Below are positions 11,816 through 24,073 of a stretch of DNA of 64,000 nucleotides, one piece after another. Position numbers and translations under genes: made by a program. The DNA is taken from positions 22,177,501 through 22,241,500 of the forward strand of contig CM053140.1 of the NCBI GenBank assembly GCA_028571685.1, given 5' to 3'. Position 1 is the first letter of the stretch. Each line of letters starts with the position of its first letter. Source of the stretch: Heterohyrax brucei (Eukaryota > Chordata > Mammalia > Hyracoidea > Procaviidae). The notes beneath the pieces were generated by a model, which saw nothing but the letters and a program-made list of their open reading frames with translations, had not been told where the DNA came from and made no database searches.

Positions 11816-11925
11816 CACAGATTTAAGTTTCTACAGGACTGGGCAGTGTTTTGTTCTGTTGCACACAGGGTCACTGTGAGTTGGAACCTACCTGACAGGA
11901 TCAACTGACGCAACACCACAACAAC
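11816..11925 (+). repeat. RTE/AfroSINE-type 3' tail of unit A
   Basis: Contains GGGCAGTGTTTTGTTCTGTT, then CACAGGGTCACTGTGAGTTG and GAACCTACC, and ends in ACAACACAA. This is the shared 3' end of RTE-type LINEs and AfroSINEs, whose consensus ends in a GTCGCTATGAGTCGGAACC-like motif and a CAACAAC run. It occurs at the same place after KA1 in every complete unit. Confidence 0.7.
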
Positions 11926-13797
11926 ACAAACTGAGAGAACATCAGTTGAGATTTTTCAATACACAGATGCAGTACGGCAAGTCCTCACTTGTCTGTACAC
12001 AGTACATTTTCATTTAATCATAATTAAAAAAAAAAGAAAAAGAAATCTGGACGACAGCTACCTGGCCAACCAGCTATAGCTGATCCTTTCTTACACTCAT
12101 TCCAAAGAAAGGTGATCAAGCAGAACACAGAGATTACTGAAAAGTCTCACTAATATCAAAAATGAGTAAAGTATGGCTGAAGATTATTGAGCTGTGACTA
12201 ACAATGTTTTGTGAGGCTTTTCTAGTGCTGGCCTTGTAACTCCTACCCAGGTCATCCAGCAGGACAGTGTGATAGTGCAGTCGAGGCCCACTAAGAGGAC
12301 AGGTCAGTATCTCCTTAAGTGAGAGCTCATTCCAGAGCAGTCAGGGAGATTTGGCCACCACCAAGGAAGAACGGCCTTGAGCTGAGAGAGCATTCTTTGG
12401 GTGCAGGATCACTGTGCTGTAAAGCTCTTGGAAGCAAGTGCTAGACAGAGTGCCAGCTCAGAGCTGGTGGCAGGAGAGACCTAGCAACAAGAGACATTAT
12501 GGTGGGCTTCCCAGCCACAAAGGCAGAAAGCTGAGTGTGCCTTTGGTCAGAGGCTGAGGGCCAGGTAGAGCCCTGCCTTCAGGAGGTGGGCAGAATAATC
12601 TGTGAGGAAACACAGAATGGAACTCCTATGGAAAATCTGGCATCTCTTTGAAGTCCGCAGCTGGAAGTAATACAGAGACCCTGAGGTCCTCTGTAAATAG
12701 TGGGGCCAAAGCTATCATCAAGCAATAAAGGATAAAAAGAGCAAAGCATTAATAACATCCTGGGACACTGAGATAAGTCCGAGCCCCCAAATTATGTAAA
12801 TTACCTCAAGGTTGTTTTTCAGAACAAACCAGATGGAAGCAACTCTAAGGTCATGCACAGAAACTCCCACTTCAATAGCTACATGTCCTTCCAATGGGAG
12901 CACTAGACAGCCAATCAGGACCTGGTGATGAAACAAAAGAACCAAGAAACTGCATGCACAACACCCTCTAAGAAGTCCTGCTACCATTCCCAGACAGCCC
13001 CCAAGAACGGAACTCTCTAGATCCTGTAACTGATTCAATCCCAAGTGACCTGGTTCGGGTTCAGGAGATCAGAGCAGCAATTTCTGTCTCCAGACGGGAG
13101 GATAACTGGGCCACCCATCCCCCAGGCACCAGGACGCAACCTTCACGGCAGCAAAACTTACTAAGTCCAAGTACCTCACAGACAGGGAAGGGCTCAGTCT
13201 CTGTGAGTGGGGCAAGACCTGGTACAAAGCTTGTAGGGTTCCTTATATTGGTAAGGGTAACAGGTAGTGTCATAGTCAGGAGGGGTAGGCAGGAAACAGC
13301 CTTTGGTTTCTGTTTTAGGGTTATACGTCAGCAACTGCATGAGGGAGCCCCTCCTGAAGAGTAAGATAATGATACGGAGATAGGAATAAAAAATAGGGGC
13401 TAACTCATTTCCAGATCATCGGCCTGAGGTGGTATCCATACATAGCCACATCTCAAACTGCCAGGAGAAATTGTTACATCTGCAATTACCCTTTTCAAAT
13501 GCTGATTGGGTATTTAGCAATCATATGATGAGGTGGTCTATGGTGGTGATCAGGGTCCCTGGCTACCCTTGTTTCTTCCCCCTTGAGTAGACACGGGCCT
13601 GAAATCCTGAAGGAAATGTGGGAAGTTGACTGGCTCTGGCTACTTCCTGCTGTTTGGGGTTATAGTCCTGCCTGCCCGTCAGACCCATGTTCCTCAAGTA
13701 CCCTGTCTTGAAAACACTGAGATGCCTGATGTACCTACCGCCTAGTTGGTGGTTCTAGGGCTGCATATTCGTGTAGGAGCAAGAGATTTGCTAGGAA
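11926..13797 (+). repeat. 5' flank repeat of unit B
   Basis: Collinear with the flank in front of unit A and with those at 25.4-27.4 and 58.1-60.6 kb. Landmarks: ATAAACAGATGCAGTA, CAAGTGCTAGACAGAG, CCTTCCAATGGGAGCACTAG, CCCCAGGCACCAGGACGC and CTTCCTGCTGTTTGGGGTTA. It is non-coding in all frames. The 3' end jumps from TTTGCTAGGAATCT straight into the N-lobe of B1, a deletion of roughly 300 bp compared with unit A. Confidence 0.65.
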
Positions 13798-14412
13798 TCT
13801 CAAGCAAAGAGCTGAAAAGAGCCAAAAGAAATCCTCTAACCTCCTGACACTACACCAAGAGATAAAAATCATGAAGGATCTATACAATCCAAATACTTTA
13901 ATGCCATTTCAAGCCATAGAGAAAAACACCATCTTTGGTATACTGATGGAGTACAGAGCGGGAGGAGACTTCTGTGATCATCTAAGACTCATGGCTTCAT
14001 GAGTGAAAAAAAGGCACAGAAAAAATTTTGTCAGTTAGTGTATGCCCTACAGCTGTGAAACAAGAAATGTATTGTGCACAGAGACATCAAACGAGAAAAT
14101 GTGCTCTTGTATCATAGAAGGAAAACACCAAACTTGCTGAACTTTGGTTCTGGAACTGAATTCACCACAGACAGCAAGTTGAACACTTCCTGTGGGAGTC
14201 TCCCTTATTATGTTCCAGAACTCGTACCTGGATAAAAGTTCCATGGACACCCTCGTGGGTGTGTGGAGCCTGGGAGTCACCCCATATTTCATGGTAAGTG
14301 GATCTGCACCTTTTCACAGAGATGCCTTAAATGAGCTACGAAAGTGGGTACTGGAGGAAGAGTCTAATATTCCTTTCTGTATGTCTATGTCATGTGAACA
14401 CTCACTGAGTCA
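13798..14412 (+). pseudogene. MARK-like kinase relic B1 (type 1, 5'-truncated kinase domain)
   Basis: Type 1 copy lacking the first part of the N-lobe. Recognisable: EIKIMKDLYNPN, a MEYRAGG-like hinge, an intact-looking catalytic loop (VHRDIKRENVLL, with HRD, Lys and Asn all kept), NFGSGTEFT near the DFG position, a YVPEL version of APE, and a C-lobe in another frame (VWSLGVTPYFMVSGSAPFHR). It ends at the same subdomain XI point as A1 and is followed by the same fusion segment. Stops and at least two frameshifts make it a pseudogene. Confidence 0.82.
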
Positions 14413-14591
14413 AGTATTCGTTTGTCACCCACGTGCTCCACTTTAACCACACCACAAGGGCACCTCTTATCCAAAATCCCATTAGTCTTTGACACCACAT
14501 TGAACAAGCCACAGAGCCACTTATCATTTCCTGTTGAAGAGGAAATCTATGTGGGACATTACCAACTCCTAAGAACCACTGGCAAGGGGAC

Positions 14592-15046
14592 TGTTTTAGT
14601 CACCTAGTACTGCTCTAACAGAAAATACTACAGTGGATAGTTTCACGAAGACAAACTTTATTGTCATAGTCCTGGAAGCCATAAATCTGTTCCTAAGTTA
14701 TAAGTCCACTCAACAAGAGAAATTATCATAGTACGGTGGGTAGAGTCTAAATTCAAGGAGAGCATCTTTGCACAGGAACCTCAGGTCCAAAGGATGCGCT
14801 CTGCTCTCGGTGCTGCCGTCTTAGTGGCACGAGGTTCCCAATTCTCTGTGCTCACTTCTCTCCCATATGTTCCACAGCTGGTAACTTGAGTCCTGCCTCA
14901 CCAGGACAACTGCTGCCCAGTCTCCATCATCAGTTATCACAGAGGCAGGATTCACAATACATAGGAGGAATGGCACCATACTGGGACTCATAGCCAAGTG
15001 AAATCAATATATACGTTCTTGGGGGGACACAGCGCAATCCATGACA
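14592..15046 (-). mobile_element. Solo LTR, ERVL-MaLR (MLT1-like) type, inserted in B2
   Basis: Plus strand starts TGTTTTAGTCACCTAGTACT and ends CGCAATCCATGACA. This is the inverted form of the MaLR pattern (TG start, tail ending ACTAAAACA on the sense strand). It interrupts the kinase N-lobe between CAAGGGGA and GGCCAGAGTCAATTTT, which are adjacent in A2 and D2. Related LTRs lie at 40.1, 41.9, 49.2, 53.6 and 58.6 kb. No internal viral genes are present. Confidence 0.75.
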
Positions 15047-15562
15047 GCTACACTGGCCAGAGTCAATTTTCTCTGGCACATCAACACTGCCAAGAGGTAG
15101 CCAAGAGAAGAGCTGAAAAGAGGCAACAGACATCCTCCAACCTCCAAACACTAGACCCACAGATAAAAATCATGAAGGCTCTGCATCCTTGAAGAATTTT
15201 ATGGGGTTTCAGGCTGTAGAGAATAACAACATCTTTGGTACAGTGATGGAGTACACAACTACAGGTGTCTTGTGTGATCATCTGGAAACTCATAGCTTCA
15301 TGAGCTACAAAGAGCCCCCCCAAATATTCTGCCAATTACAGCTGGCCTTACAGGTTTGCAACAACTGTTGTACATAGGGATACCAAATCAGAATATGCGG
15401 TCTTGGATGAGAGAAGGAACATTAAACTTGCTGACATTGGTAGTCTGAGAACTGAATTCACCAATGGGAGCAACCTGAACACTTTCTATGGTAGTCTCCA
15501 TTACTGTGCCTAGAACTCCTACAAGGAGAAAAGTACCACGGACCCCCTTGGATGTGTGAAGC

Positions 15563-16582
15563 CTGGAAATCACTGTAAACTTCAAGGTAAGTGGATCTCT
15601 GCCTTTCTAAGGAGAGACTTTAACTGAGCTATCAACTCAGGTATTAGAGGAAGGATATGACTTTCCTCTCCACATGTCTACACTATGTGAACACTTGCTA
15701 AGCCAAATAGTGATCTGTGACTCAAGAAAGACAGCCCTATCAGAGGACCTGCTAAAATTTATATACAGGAATATGGATGATGCAGACAAACAAAAGGTGT
15801 ATGTGAAGCCCCTCCCAGACTATGAGGACCCCTGATGAATTGAGGCCAAAGTGAACACAGGTGAAAGGCAGAAAGAATTTCTTGACCCGCTGTTGAACCA
15901 AAAATACAGTGACGTGGTGGGCACCTATCTGATTCCAGGTTACAACACATCTGAGATGGACAGTCATGCCAGTACCGTGGAACCCCAGGGTGCAGCACAT
16001 TGCACTGATAGCCACACACCTTTCTCACTCCATGAGGTGCATCCTACCATCTATGCCAAACCCAAACGACATAGTTACAATGTACCTGTGCACTCCCACC
16101 TGTGACTACTGTTTCTACAATATTTTGAAGAGTCTACCACATAGAAGGAAAGGAGTCTCCACCATATGTGTTTCTCCCTGCATCTCCCTGACACTCTTTC
16201 CTGTACCAACAACCTAGGAGAGCCTGGACAGAGCCCAACCCAACCTGGGGACTGTGTCCCAACATAAGAATAGTGTGGAAACACAACCCAGTGTAATTCC
16301 CACATGTGTTTCTGTGGCTACCTCCTCTGCCCAGACCATCGTTAAGAATGGTAGAGCCCCAGTGGAAACTGGTTTTGCACAGGGAGTGTCATAACTAAGA
16401 TCCTTAAATGACAAGCAGCTGCAGGAGGTATCTGACCAGACTGTGACCCCAGCCCCTTCCCAGGTCAACAGCCAGGACCAGCAGAGTGCCACCACGATGC
16501 ACTTTAGGCTCAGAAGAAGGTATCATTGTTGTATCTGTATCAACAGGGAACCCCAGACTGTGACCTCAGCCTCTCCCTCTGT
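15563..16582 (+). repeat. B2 module 1: C-lobe, UBA, spacer
   Basis: First occurrence, contiguous with the kinase domain. It begins CTGGAAATCACTG, continues with the PLPDYEDP end of the kinase region and the UBA-like part (EFLDPLLNQKYSDVVGTYLI), and then the spacer (HSYNVPVH, TIVKNGRAPVETGFAQGVS). It is about 1,020 bp long, roughly 120 bp longer than modules 2 and 3. The extra part carries NSQDQQSA, a piece otherwise found after the last module. Confidence 0.75.
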
Positions 16583-17483
16583 CACTTTGGGAGTCACCTT
16601 GTATTTCATAGTAAATGGACTTCTGCCTTTTCATGGAGAAACCTCAACTGAGCTACGAAAGCAGGTATTGCAGGAAGAATATGATACTGCTTTCCACATA
16701 TCTACACCATGTAAACACTTTCTGAACCAAAGATTTGTGACACAAGAAAGACAACCACGGTCAGAGCACATTCTAGAGCATCTACACTCAAGGTAAACAC
16801 TAAACAAAAACAGAAGGTGGATGTGTAGCCATTCCTGGACCACGAGGACCCCAGGTGCATTGAGGCCACAGTGAACATGGATTACAGGCAGAAAGAGAGT
16901 CATGGCTCACTCTTCAATCAAATACAGAATAATGTGATGGGCACCTATCCGATCCTAGGTCACAACACATCTGAAATGGGGTGTCACGCCAGTACTGAGA
17001 AACTTCAGACTACAGCATACAGCACTGATAGCCACACAACTGTCTAATCCTGTGAGGGACATCCTACTATCCATAGTAAACCCAAACAACATGGTTACAG
17101 GGAACCTGCCATCCCCGCATATGGCTACTGTTACTACAGTATTTTGAAGAATCAAGCTGATCAAAGGAAAGGGTCCTCCACGGTTATGTGCTTCTCCCTC
17201 CATCTCCCCTGCAACATCCTTTGTGCACCAACAACTCGGGATAGCCTGGGCAGAGCCTCACCAAACTCTGGGACTGTGTGCCAAGGTGAGAAAGTGGGGT
17301 TCCAGAACCCAGCAGAGTCCCCGCCTGTGTTTCCATGGCTGCTACCTCGGCTCAGACCATCAGTGAGAATGATAGATCCCCAGGGGAAGCCAGTTTCCTA
17401 TACGCAGTGTTACAACTTAAAGGATGAGTTCACACGGGAGCGAACTGACCAGACTTGACCCCAGCCTCTGCCTCTCTCATCCT
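16583..17483 (+). repeat. B2 module 2: C-lobe, UBA, spacer (901 bp)
   Basis: Begins right after CCTCTCCCTCTGTCACTT with GGGAGTCACC (LGVTLYFIVNGLLPFHGETS), followed by the STPCKHFLNQ helix, a UBA-like region and the spacer. The upstream kinase half is absent, so this is a partial internal duplication rather than a new gene copy. Confidence 0.78.
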
Positions 17484-18384
17484 CAGAGTTACCCTGTACG
17501 TCACGGTAAGTCGATCTCTTCCTTTTCATGGACAGACCTTCACTGAGCCACAAAATCAGGTAATGTAGGAAAAACATGATACTCTTTTCACATGTATACG
17601 TCATGTGAACACTCGCAGAGGAAAACAGTCATTCATGACCAAGGAAAATGAGCCAGCCCTATCAAAGGACATGCGAGAACATCCATGGATACAGATGAAT
17701 GAAGGAGAAAAACAAGATGTGCAGCCACTTCTAGACTTTGAGGAATGCCCAGTGAACTGAGGCCAAAGGCAACATGGGTTACAGGCAGAAATAGATTCTT
17801 AACTCACTGCTGAAAGAAAAATACAGTGATGTGATGGGCACCTACCTGATTCTAGGTCCCAACACATCTGAGATGGAGAGTCAGGCCAGTAGCACGGAAC
17901 CCCAGTGTGCGGCACACTGCACTGACAGCCACACATCTTTCTCAACCCATGAGCTACATCCTACCATCCATGCTAAATCCAAACAACGTACATACACAAT
18001 ACCTGCCATTCCCACCTACGACTACTGTTTCCATAACGTTTTCAACAATCTAGCTGATAAAAGGAAGGGGGCCTCCATCAAATGTGCTTCTCCCTGTGTC
18101 CCTTGTAACGTCCTTCCTGCCCCAACAACCCAGGTTAGCCTGGGCAGAGTTCAACCAAAACAATGAGTTGCGTTCCAAGGTTAGAAAAAGTGTGATGGTG
18201 GAATCCAGCGGGTTCATGGTGTGTGCTTCCACGGCTGCCTCCTCCACCAAGACCATCAGTAAGGATGGCGGAGCCCCAGAAGAACCCAGTTTCCCACAGG
18301 GAGTGTCACAACTAAGATCCTTCATTGATGAGCAGATATGGGAGGGACCTGACCAGATGGTGAACCCAGCCTCTCCCTCTGTCC
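17484..18384 (+). repeat. B2 module 3: C-lobe, UBA, spacer (901 bp)
   Basis: Starts at CAGAGTTACCCTGTACGTCA, after CCTCTGCCTCTCTCATCCT, the same junction type as module 2. UBA-like YSDVMGTYLILGPNTSEMES and spacer RTYTIPAIPTYDYCFHNVF are readable. Spacing to the neighbouring modules is 901 bp on both sides. Confidence 0.78.
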
Positions 18385-19205
18385 CTGGGAGTCACCCTGT
18401 ACTTCATGGTCAATGGATCTCAGCCTTTCCAGGGAGAAACTTTAACTGAGCTACGAAAAGGGGCGGTGCCTGAAGAATATAATAGTCCTTTTCCACATGT
18501 CTATGCCACGTGAACACTTATTGAGCCAAATACTCACTGGTGACCCAAGAAAGAAAGGCACATCAGTGGACATCTTAGGATATCCACAGATGAAACTGAT
18601 GACGAAGAAAACAAAAGGTGTATGTGTAGCCACTTGGAGATTGTGAGGACCCCTCATATTGAAGTCACGGTGAACAGGCAGGAAGAGACACACTACTCAC
18701 TCTTGAATCAAAAATACAGTCACGTGAAGGGCACCTATCTGATCAAAGCTCACAACAGATATGAAATGGAGAGTCACACCACTACCAAGAATCCCCAGGC
18801 TGCAGCACAGTGCACTGACAGACACACACTCTTTCATCCCATGATGAACATCATACTAACTGTGCTAAACTGAAATGGAGTCGTTAGACCGTCCCTTCCA
18901 TTCCCACTTATGACTACTGTTCCTGCAAAGCTTGGAAGAGTCTAGCTGATAGAAACAAAGGGGTCTCCATGGTACGTGCTTCTCCCTGAGTCTCCCGTGC
19001 AGCATCCTTCTTCCTGCACCAACAACCTGGGATCGCCTGGGCAGAGTCCAATTAAACCATGAGGACTGTGCGCCAAGGTGACAAAAAACGTGGTGCCACA
19101 ACCCAGCACAGTCCTCGCAAGAGTTTCTGTGGCAACCTTCTTAGCCCAGACCATCAATAAGAATGATGGAGCCCTAGTGGAGAACACTTTCTGCCAGCCT
19201 CTCCT
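18385..19205 (+). repeat. B2 module 4: C-lobe, UBA, spacer
   Basis: Starts CCTGGGAGTCACCCTGTACT after CCTCTCCCTCTGTCC. It contains a damaged C-lobe, KYSHVKGTYLIKAHNRYEME for the UBA end, and a spacer ending in CCAGCCTCTCCTTCGGTCAA. From there the sequence continues into the linker and KA1 instead of another C-lobe. Confidence 0.77.
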
Positions 19206-19688
19206 TCGGTCAACAGCCAGGACAAGTAGGGTGTCACTGGGAGATTCTTTAAACTCATAACTTCGTTGGAATTTCATCAAAAGGGAACAAAAGCTATGTG
19301 ACAGCAAAGTTGTAGAAGAGACCCTCAAATCTCAAGAGGCCAAGCACCAGTCTCTCAAGTTTAAGTGGAGGATCAAAATCACCAGTTCCATGGAGCCCAA
19401 CGAAACGAAGCGGGAGGATCCGCCAAGTGGTGGACACCCACCGACAAGTACACGCTGCTGTGTATGAGCAGCACATGAGGACTGCAGGACTTTGCTCAGT
19501 GGAGGATGGAATTGTGCACACTGCCCCTGTGGACTCTCAACCAGGGAAAGGGGAGAGAATTTCAGGCATCTCTGAGGCCTTCAATAGCATCGCCTCGAAA
19601 ATGAGCAGGGAGCATGTACTTTGCAATGCTGACAGCAGTTGCCTGGGACAAATGAGGAGTTCACACATAGAAGCTCCCACATGATCAG

Positions 19689-19810
19689 GCAGTGTTGTTG
19701 TACATAGTCACTATGAGTTGGAACCTACTCGAGGGGAGCAGTGTTTTGTTCTGTTGTACACAGAGTCACTATGAGTTGGAACCTACTCGAGGGGAGCAAA
19801 CCACGTAACA
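19689..19810 (+). repeat. RTE/AfroSINE-type 3' tail of unit B, locally duplicated
   Basis: Two tandem copies of about 52-57 bp, each containing CACTATGAGTTGGAACCTAC followed by TCGAGGGGAGCA. The first runs from about 19,689 and the second from about 19,739. It is the same tail as at the ends of units A, C and D. Confidence 0.7.
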
Positions 19811-20683
19811 ATGCCACAAGAGGAATTCAGAAGAGATCAACTGAGACATGCTCCCCGTCCCCCAGGCACCAGGATGCTACCTTCATGGCAGCAAAATGTA
19901 TTAAGTCAATGTACCGTAAAGACAGGGAAGGGGTCAATCTCTATGAGTGGGGAAAGGCCTGGTACAAAGCTTGCAGGGTTCCTTATATTGGTAAGGGTAA
20001 AAAGTACTCTCCTAGTCAGTAGGGGTAGCTAGGAAATAGCCTTTTGTTTCAGTTTTAGGGTTATACATCAGCAACTGCATGATGGGTTCCCACCTGAAAG
20101 AGAAGATAAATGGTATCGTGACAGGATTAACACAGGGGATAGGTCATTTCTAGACTATCCTCCTGAGGTGGTACCTGTATATAGCCACATCTCAAACTGC
20201 CAGGAGGTCACAACTGCAATTACCCTTCTCAAACATTGATTGTTTAGTGAACACATGATGAGGTGGTCTGTGGTGGCGATCAAGTTCCCTAGCTACCTTG
20301 GTCACTTCTCCCTTGAGGAGACATGGGCCTGAAATCTTGAAGGGAATGTGGGACGTCGACTCGCTCTGGCTACTTCCTGCTGTTTGGGGTTGTAGTCCTG
20401 CCTACCCGGCAGACCCATGTTCCTCAAGTACCCTGTCTTGATAACAGTGGGATGCGTGATCTACCTACTGCCCCGCTAGGGGTCATAGGCTGCATATCCT
20501 TGTAGGACCATGAGATTCACTAGCAATGGTTGTAACTTAGAGCCATGTCTTTTATCTTAGAAGCCAAATTCAAGATGTGCTGTATGTTGTCGTGGACCCA
20601 GCCAGACTTATTAACATAAAAACAACACTGTTCCTTGAGACATAGGCAGGTGCTGTCCTCAGCTTCTGTTAAAAGGTCAAGGG
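19811..20683 (+). repeat. 5' flank repeat of unit C, shortened
   Basis: After GAGATCAACTGAGACATG the sequence jumps to CCCCAGGCACCAGGATGC, so about 1.6 kb of the flank present before units B and E is missing. The remainder (TTAGGGTTATACATCAGCAA, CTTCCTGCTGTTTGGGGTTG, AACATAAAAACAACACTGTT) is collinear with the other flanks. No coding content. Confidence 0.65.
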
Positions 20684-21241
20684 AATCAATGTGGGACACT
20701 ATCACCAGCTAAGACCATCGGCAAGTGGACGTGGGTCAGAGGCAAGTTTTCTTGGCACATCATCAAGGGCGAAGAGGTAGCCAAGAAGATTTGAGAAGAG
20801 CCCAGAGACATTCTCCAACCTCCTGACACCATACCCAGAGTTAAGTATCACAAAGGGTCTCCAGGATCCAAATATTTTAATGCTGTTGCAAGTCATAGAG
20901 AATAAGAACGTCTTTGGTATAGTGATGAAGTACGTAACCGCAGGGGACTTACTGATCATTTATAGACTCATGACTTCATGGGCCAGAAAGAAGCCCCCAA
21001 AATATTCTGCCAATTAGTGTTGGCCCTACAGGTTTGTCACACAACTGTGTTACACATGGGGTTATCACACCAGAAACCATGTACTTGGATGAGAGAAGAA
21101 ACATCAAACTTGCCGACATTGATTTGGGAACTAAATTTACCAAAGGGAGTGAGCTGAGTACTTTCTGTAGCAGTCTCCATTGTTATGATCAGAACTCCTA
21201 CAGGGAGAGAAGTACTACGGACTCTCTTGGACGTGTGGAGC

Positions 21242-22114
21242 CTGGAAGTCACCCTATACTTCATGGTAAGTGGATCTCTGCCTTTTCATGGAGAGACTTT
21301 AACTGAGCTACCAAAGCATGTACTGGGGGAAGAACATGACATTGCTTTCCATGTGTCTATGCCACGTAAATGCTTGCTAAGCGAAATATTCATTTGTGAC
21401 ACAAGAAAGACAGGCACATCAAAGGACACGCTAGAACAGCCACAGATGAATATGGATAACGAAAAACACAAAAGCTGGATGTGCAGACACTCCCAGGCTA
21501 TGAGGATCCTCAGTCCATTGAGGCCATGGGGAACATGGGTTACAGGCAGGAACAGATTCAGGACTCTTGAATCAAAAGTACAGTGAGGTCATGGGAACCA
21601 ATCTGGTTCTATGTTCCAACATATCTGAGATAACAGACTCATGCTAGTCCCGTGGAACTAACCCCAGAGTGCAGCATGCTGCACTGATAGTCAGGCCTCT
21701 TTCTCATCCCATGAGGTATATTCTACCATTCATGCTAAATCCAACTGACGTAGTTACACCGTTCCTGCCATTCCCACCTATAACTTCTATGATGCTCCAA
21801 AGAGTCTAGCAGAAAGAAGGGAAGGGGATTCTATGGTATATGCTTCCTCCTCAGCCAAGTCCTTCATGCACCAACAACCCAGGATAGCCTGGGCAGAACC
21901 CAACCAAACCTCAGGACTGAGTCCCAAGCTGAGGAAAAATGCAGTGTCACAAGCCAATAGATTCCCTGTGTGTGTTTCCATGGCTGCCTCCTCCACCAAG
22001 ACCATCAATAAGAATGGTGGAGTCCCAGCGGAAACCAGTTGCCCACGATCCTTATTGATGAGCAGGTCTGGGAGGTACCTGAGCAGACAGTGAACTCAGC
22101 CTCTCCCTCTGTCA
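21242..22114 (+). repeat. Unit C module 1: C-lobe, UBA, spacer
   Basis: Contiguous with the kinase domain. Starts CTGGAAGTCACCCTATACTT and ends in the spacer motif leading to CCTCTCCCTCTGTCA. Length about 873 bp. Confidence 0.75.
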
Positions 22115-23014
22115 CTGGGAGTCACCCTGTACTTCATGGTAAGTGGATCTCAACCTTTCCATGGAGAAACCTTAACTGAGCTACAAAAGGAGGCACTGGA
22201 GAAAGAACACGAAATTCCTTTCTACATGTCCATGCCATGTGAACACTCATGGAAAAAATACTCATCGGTGACCCAGGAGAGAGAGCCACTTCAGAGGACA
22301 TCCTAAGACATCCAGAGATGAACACTAAGGATGAAGAAAACAGAAGATGTAGGTACAGCCACTCCCAGACTATGAGGACACCTGGTGTATTGAGACCACA
22401 GTGGACATGAGTTAGAGACAGGAATAGATTCATTACTCATCCTTGAATCAAAAGCACAGTGACATAATGGGCACCTATCTCATCGTAGTTCACAACACCC
22501 ATGAAATAGAGTCATGCCGCTACCAAGGATCCCCAGGCTGCAGCACACTGCACTGACAGCCACACTTTTCTCATCCCATGACGGACATCCTTCCACTCGT
22601 GCTAAACGCAAACGGGGCTCTTATACCATACCTGCCATTCCCACCTACGACGACTGTTTCTACAATGCTTTGAAGAGTCTAGCTGATAGACAAGGGGGTC
22701 TCCATAGTATGTGCTTCTTCCTAAGTCTCCCTGGCAAAGCCCTTCCTGCACTAACATCCCAGGATAGCCTGGACAGAGCTCAACCAAACCTGGGGACTTT
22801 GTGGCATGGTGAGAAAAACTGCAGAGCAACAATCTAGTAGACTACATATGTATGTTTCCATGGCTGCCTCCCCCATCCAGATCATCATGAAGAAGGATGG
22901 AGTCCCATGGGAATCCAGTATCCCACATGGAGGGTCACAGCTAAGATCCTGTAATGGTGAGCAGGTGTGGAAAGTACCTGATCAGACTGTGTCCCCAGCC
23001 TCTCCCTGAGTCAA
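22115..23014 (+). repeat. Unit C module 2: C-lobe, UBA, spacer (900 bp)
   Basis: Starts CTGGGAGTCACCCTGTACTT directly after CCTCTCCCTCTGTCA, the junction used in B2, D2 and E. The spacer is readable (RGSYTIPAIPTYDDCFYNAL). Confidence 0.78.
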
Positions 23015-23917
23015 CCGGGGATTCACCTGCACATCATGCTAAGTGGATCTCTGATTTTTGATGGAAAGACCTTCACTGAGCTGTGAAAACAGGTATAAAA
23101 GGTATAATACGATATTCTTTTCCACAGGTCTACACCATGTTAACACTTCCTGAGCCAAATAATCATTTGGATCCAACAAAGAGAGTCACATCAGAGGACA
23201 ACCTGGAACTTCTATGGATGAAGATGGATGATGAAAAGAAACAAAATATGTATGTGCAGCTACTGCCAGACAATGAATACCCCTAGTACACTGAGCCTGT
23301 GTTGAACTTGGACTATAGGCGGGAAGAGATTCAAGACTCATTCTGGAATCAGAACTACAATGACGTGGTGGTCATCAATCTGATCCTAAGTCATAATCAG
23401 CTGAGATATACAGTCATGCCAGTACTGTGGAACCCCAAAGTGCAGCACATGGCACTGATAGCCACGCACTTCTCTCAATCCATAAGAAATATCCTCCTGC
23501 CCATTCTAAAGCCAAACAAGTTAGTTACAATGTACCTGCCATTCCCATCAATGACTACAGTTATTTGAACTGTCTAGCTGGTAGAAGAAGCTCTACGCTT
23601 CTTCAGACTCCGTTACAAAGCCCTTCCCACAACAACTACCCACAACAACTTCCCACAACAACAGAAGAGCCTGGGTAAACCCCAACCAAACTTAGGTATT
23701 GTATGCCAAGCTGAAAAATAGTGTGGAGACACAAGCTAGGAGAGTCCTCACATGTGTTTCTGTGGCTGCCTCCTCCATCCAGACCATCAAGAAGAATGGT
23801 GGAGTCCCAGTGGAAACCAGTTTCCCACAGAGAGTGTCCCACTAAGAGCCTTCAATGATGACCAGGTACGGGAGGTGTCTGACTAGACTGTGACCCCAGC
23901 TTCTCCCTCTGTCCATA
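23015..23917 (+). repeat. Unit C module 3: C-lobe, UBA, spacer
   Basis: Starts CCGGGGATTCACCTGCACAT and has CATGCTAAGTGG where the other modules have CATGGTAAGTGG. The third module of unit E has the same variant, so the third modules of C and E are orthologous copies. UBA-like piece: YRREEIQDSFWNQNYNDVVV. Confidence 0.78.
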
Positions 23918-24073
23918 GCCAGCGAACAGCATTGTGCCACTACGAGGTTTTTAAGCTCATGAGAAGATAACTTGATCGTCCATGTGTCAAAAGGAAGGGA
24001 AGGTTTGTGACCACAGTGTTGTAGTGAGATACTCAAACTTGAGAGAGAAAGCCACGCTCTCTGAAGTCCACAT

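Larger units (their letters stand above)
14523..19660 (+). pseudogene. MARK-like kinase relic B2 (type 2 with four C-lobe/UBA/spacer modules)
   Basis: Starts EEIYVGHYQLLRTTGKGT, is split by a solo LTR (14,592-15,046), and resumes with the N-lobe (EVAKRRAEK; the invariant Lys is Arg), a readable catalytic loop (VVHRDTKSEYAVLDERRN) and LADIG in place of ADFG. From 15,563 the sequence C-lobe, UBA, spacer is present four times, head to tail. After the last spacer comes a linker region (DSLNS, ITSLEFHQKGT-like) and then KA1 at about 19,370-19,640 (SMEPNETKR, then LLCM in other frames and ISGISEAFNSIASKMSRE). The SMEPNE and GGAPEEPSFPQGVSQLRSF-like pieces match the human MARK2 tail best in my memory. 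There is no open frame across domains. Confidence 0.82.

Noticed and set aside
15752-16028. Minus-strand frames such as RKVCGYQCNVLHPG that recur in A2, B2 and D2
   Set aside because: They recur only because the underlying UBA-spacer DNA recurs; they are the reverse strand of the MARK-derived frame.
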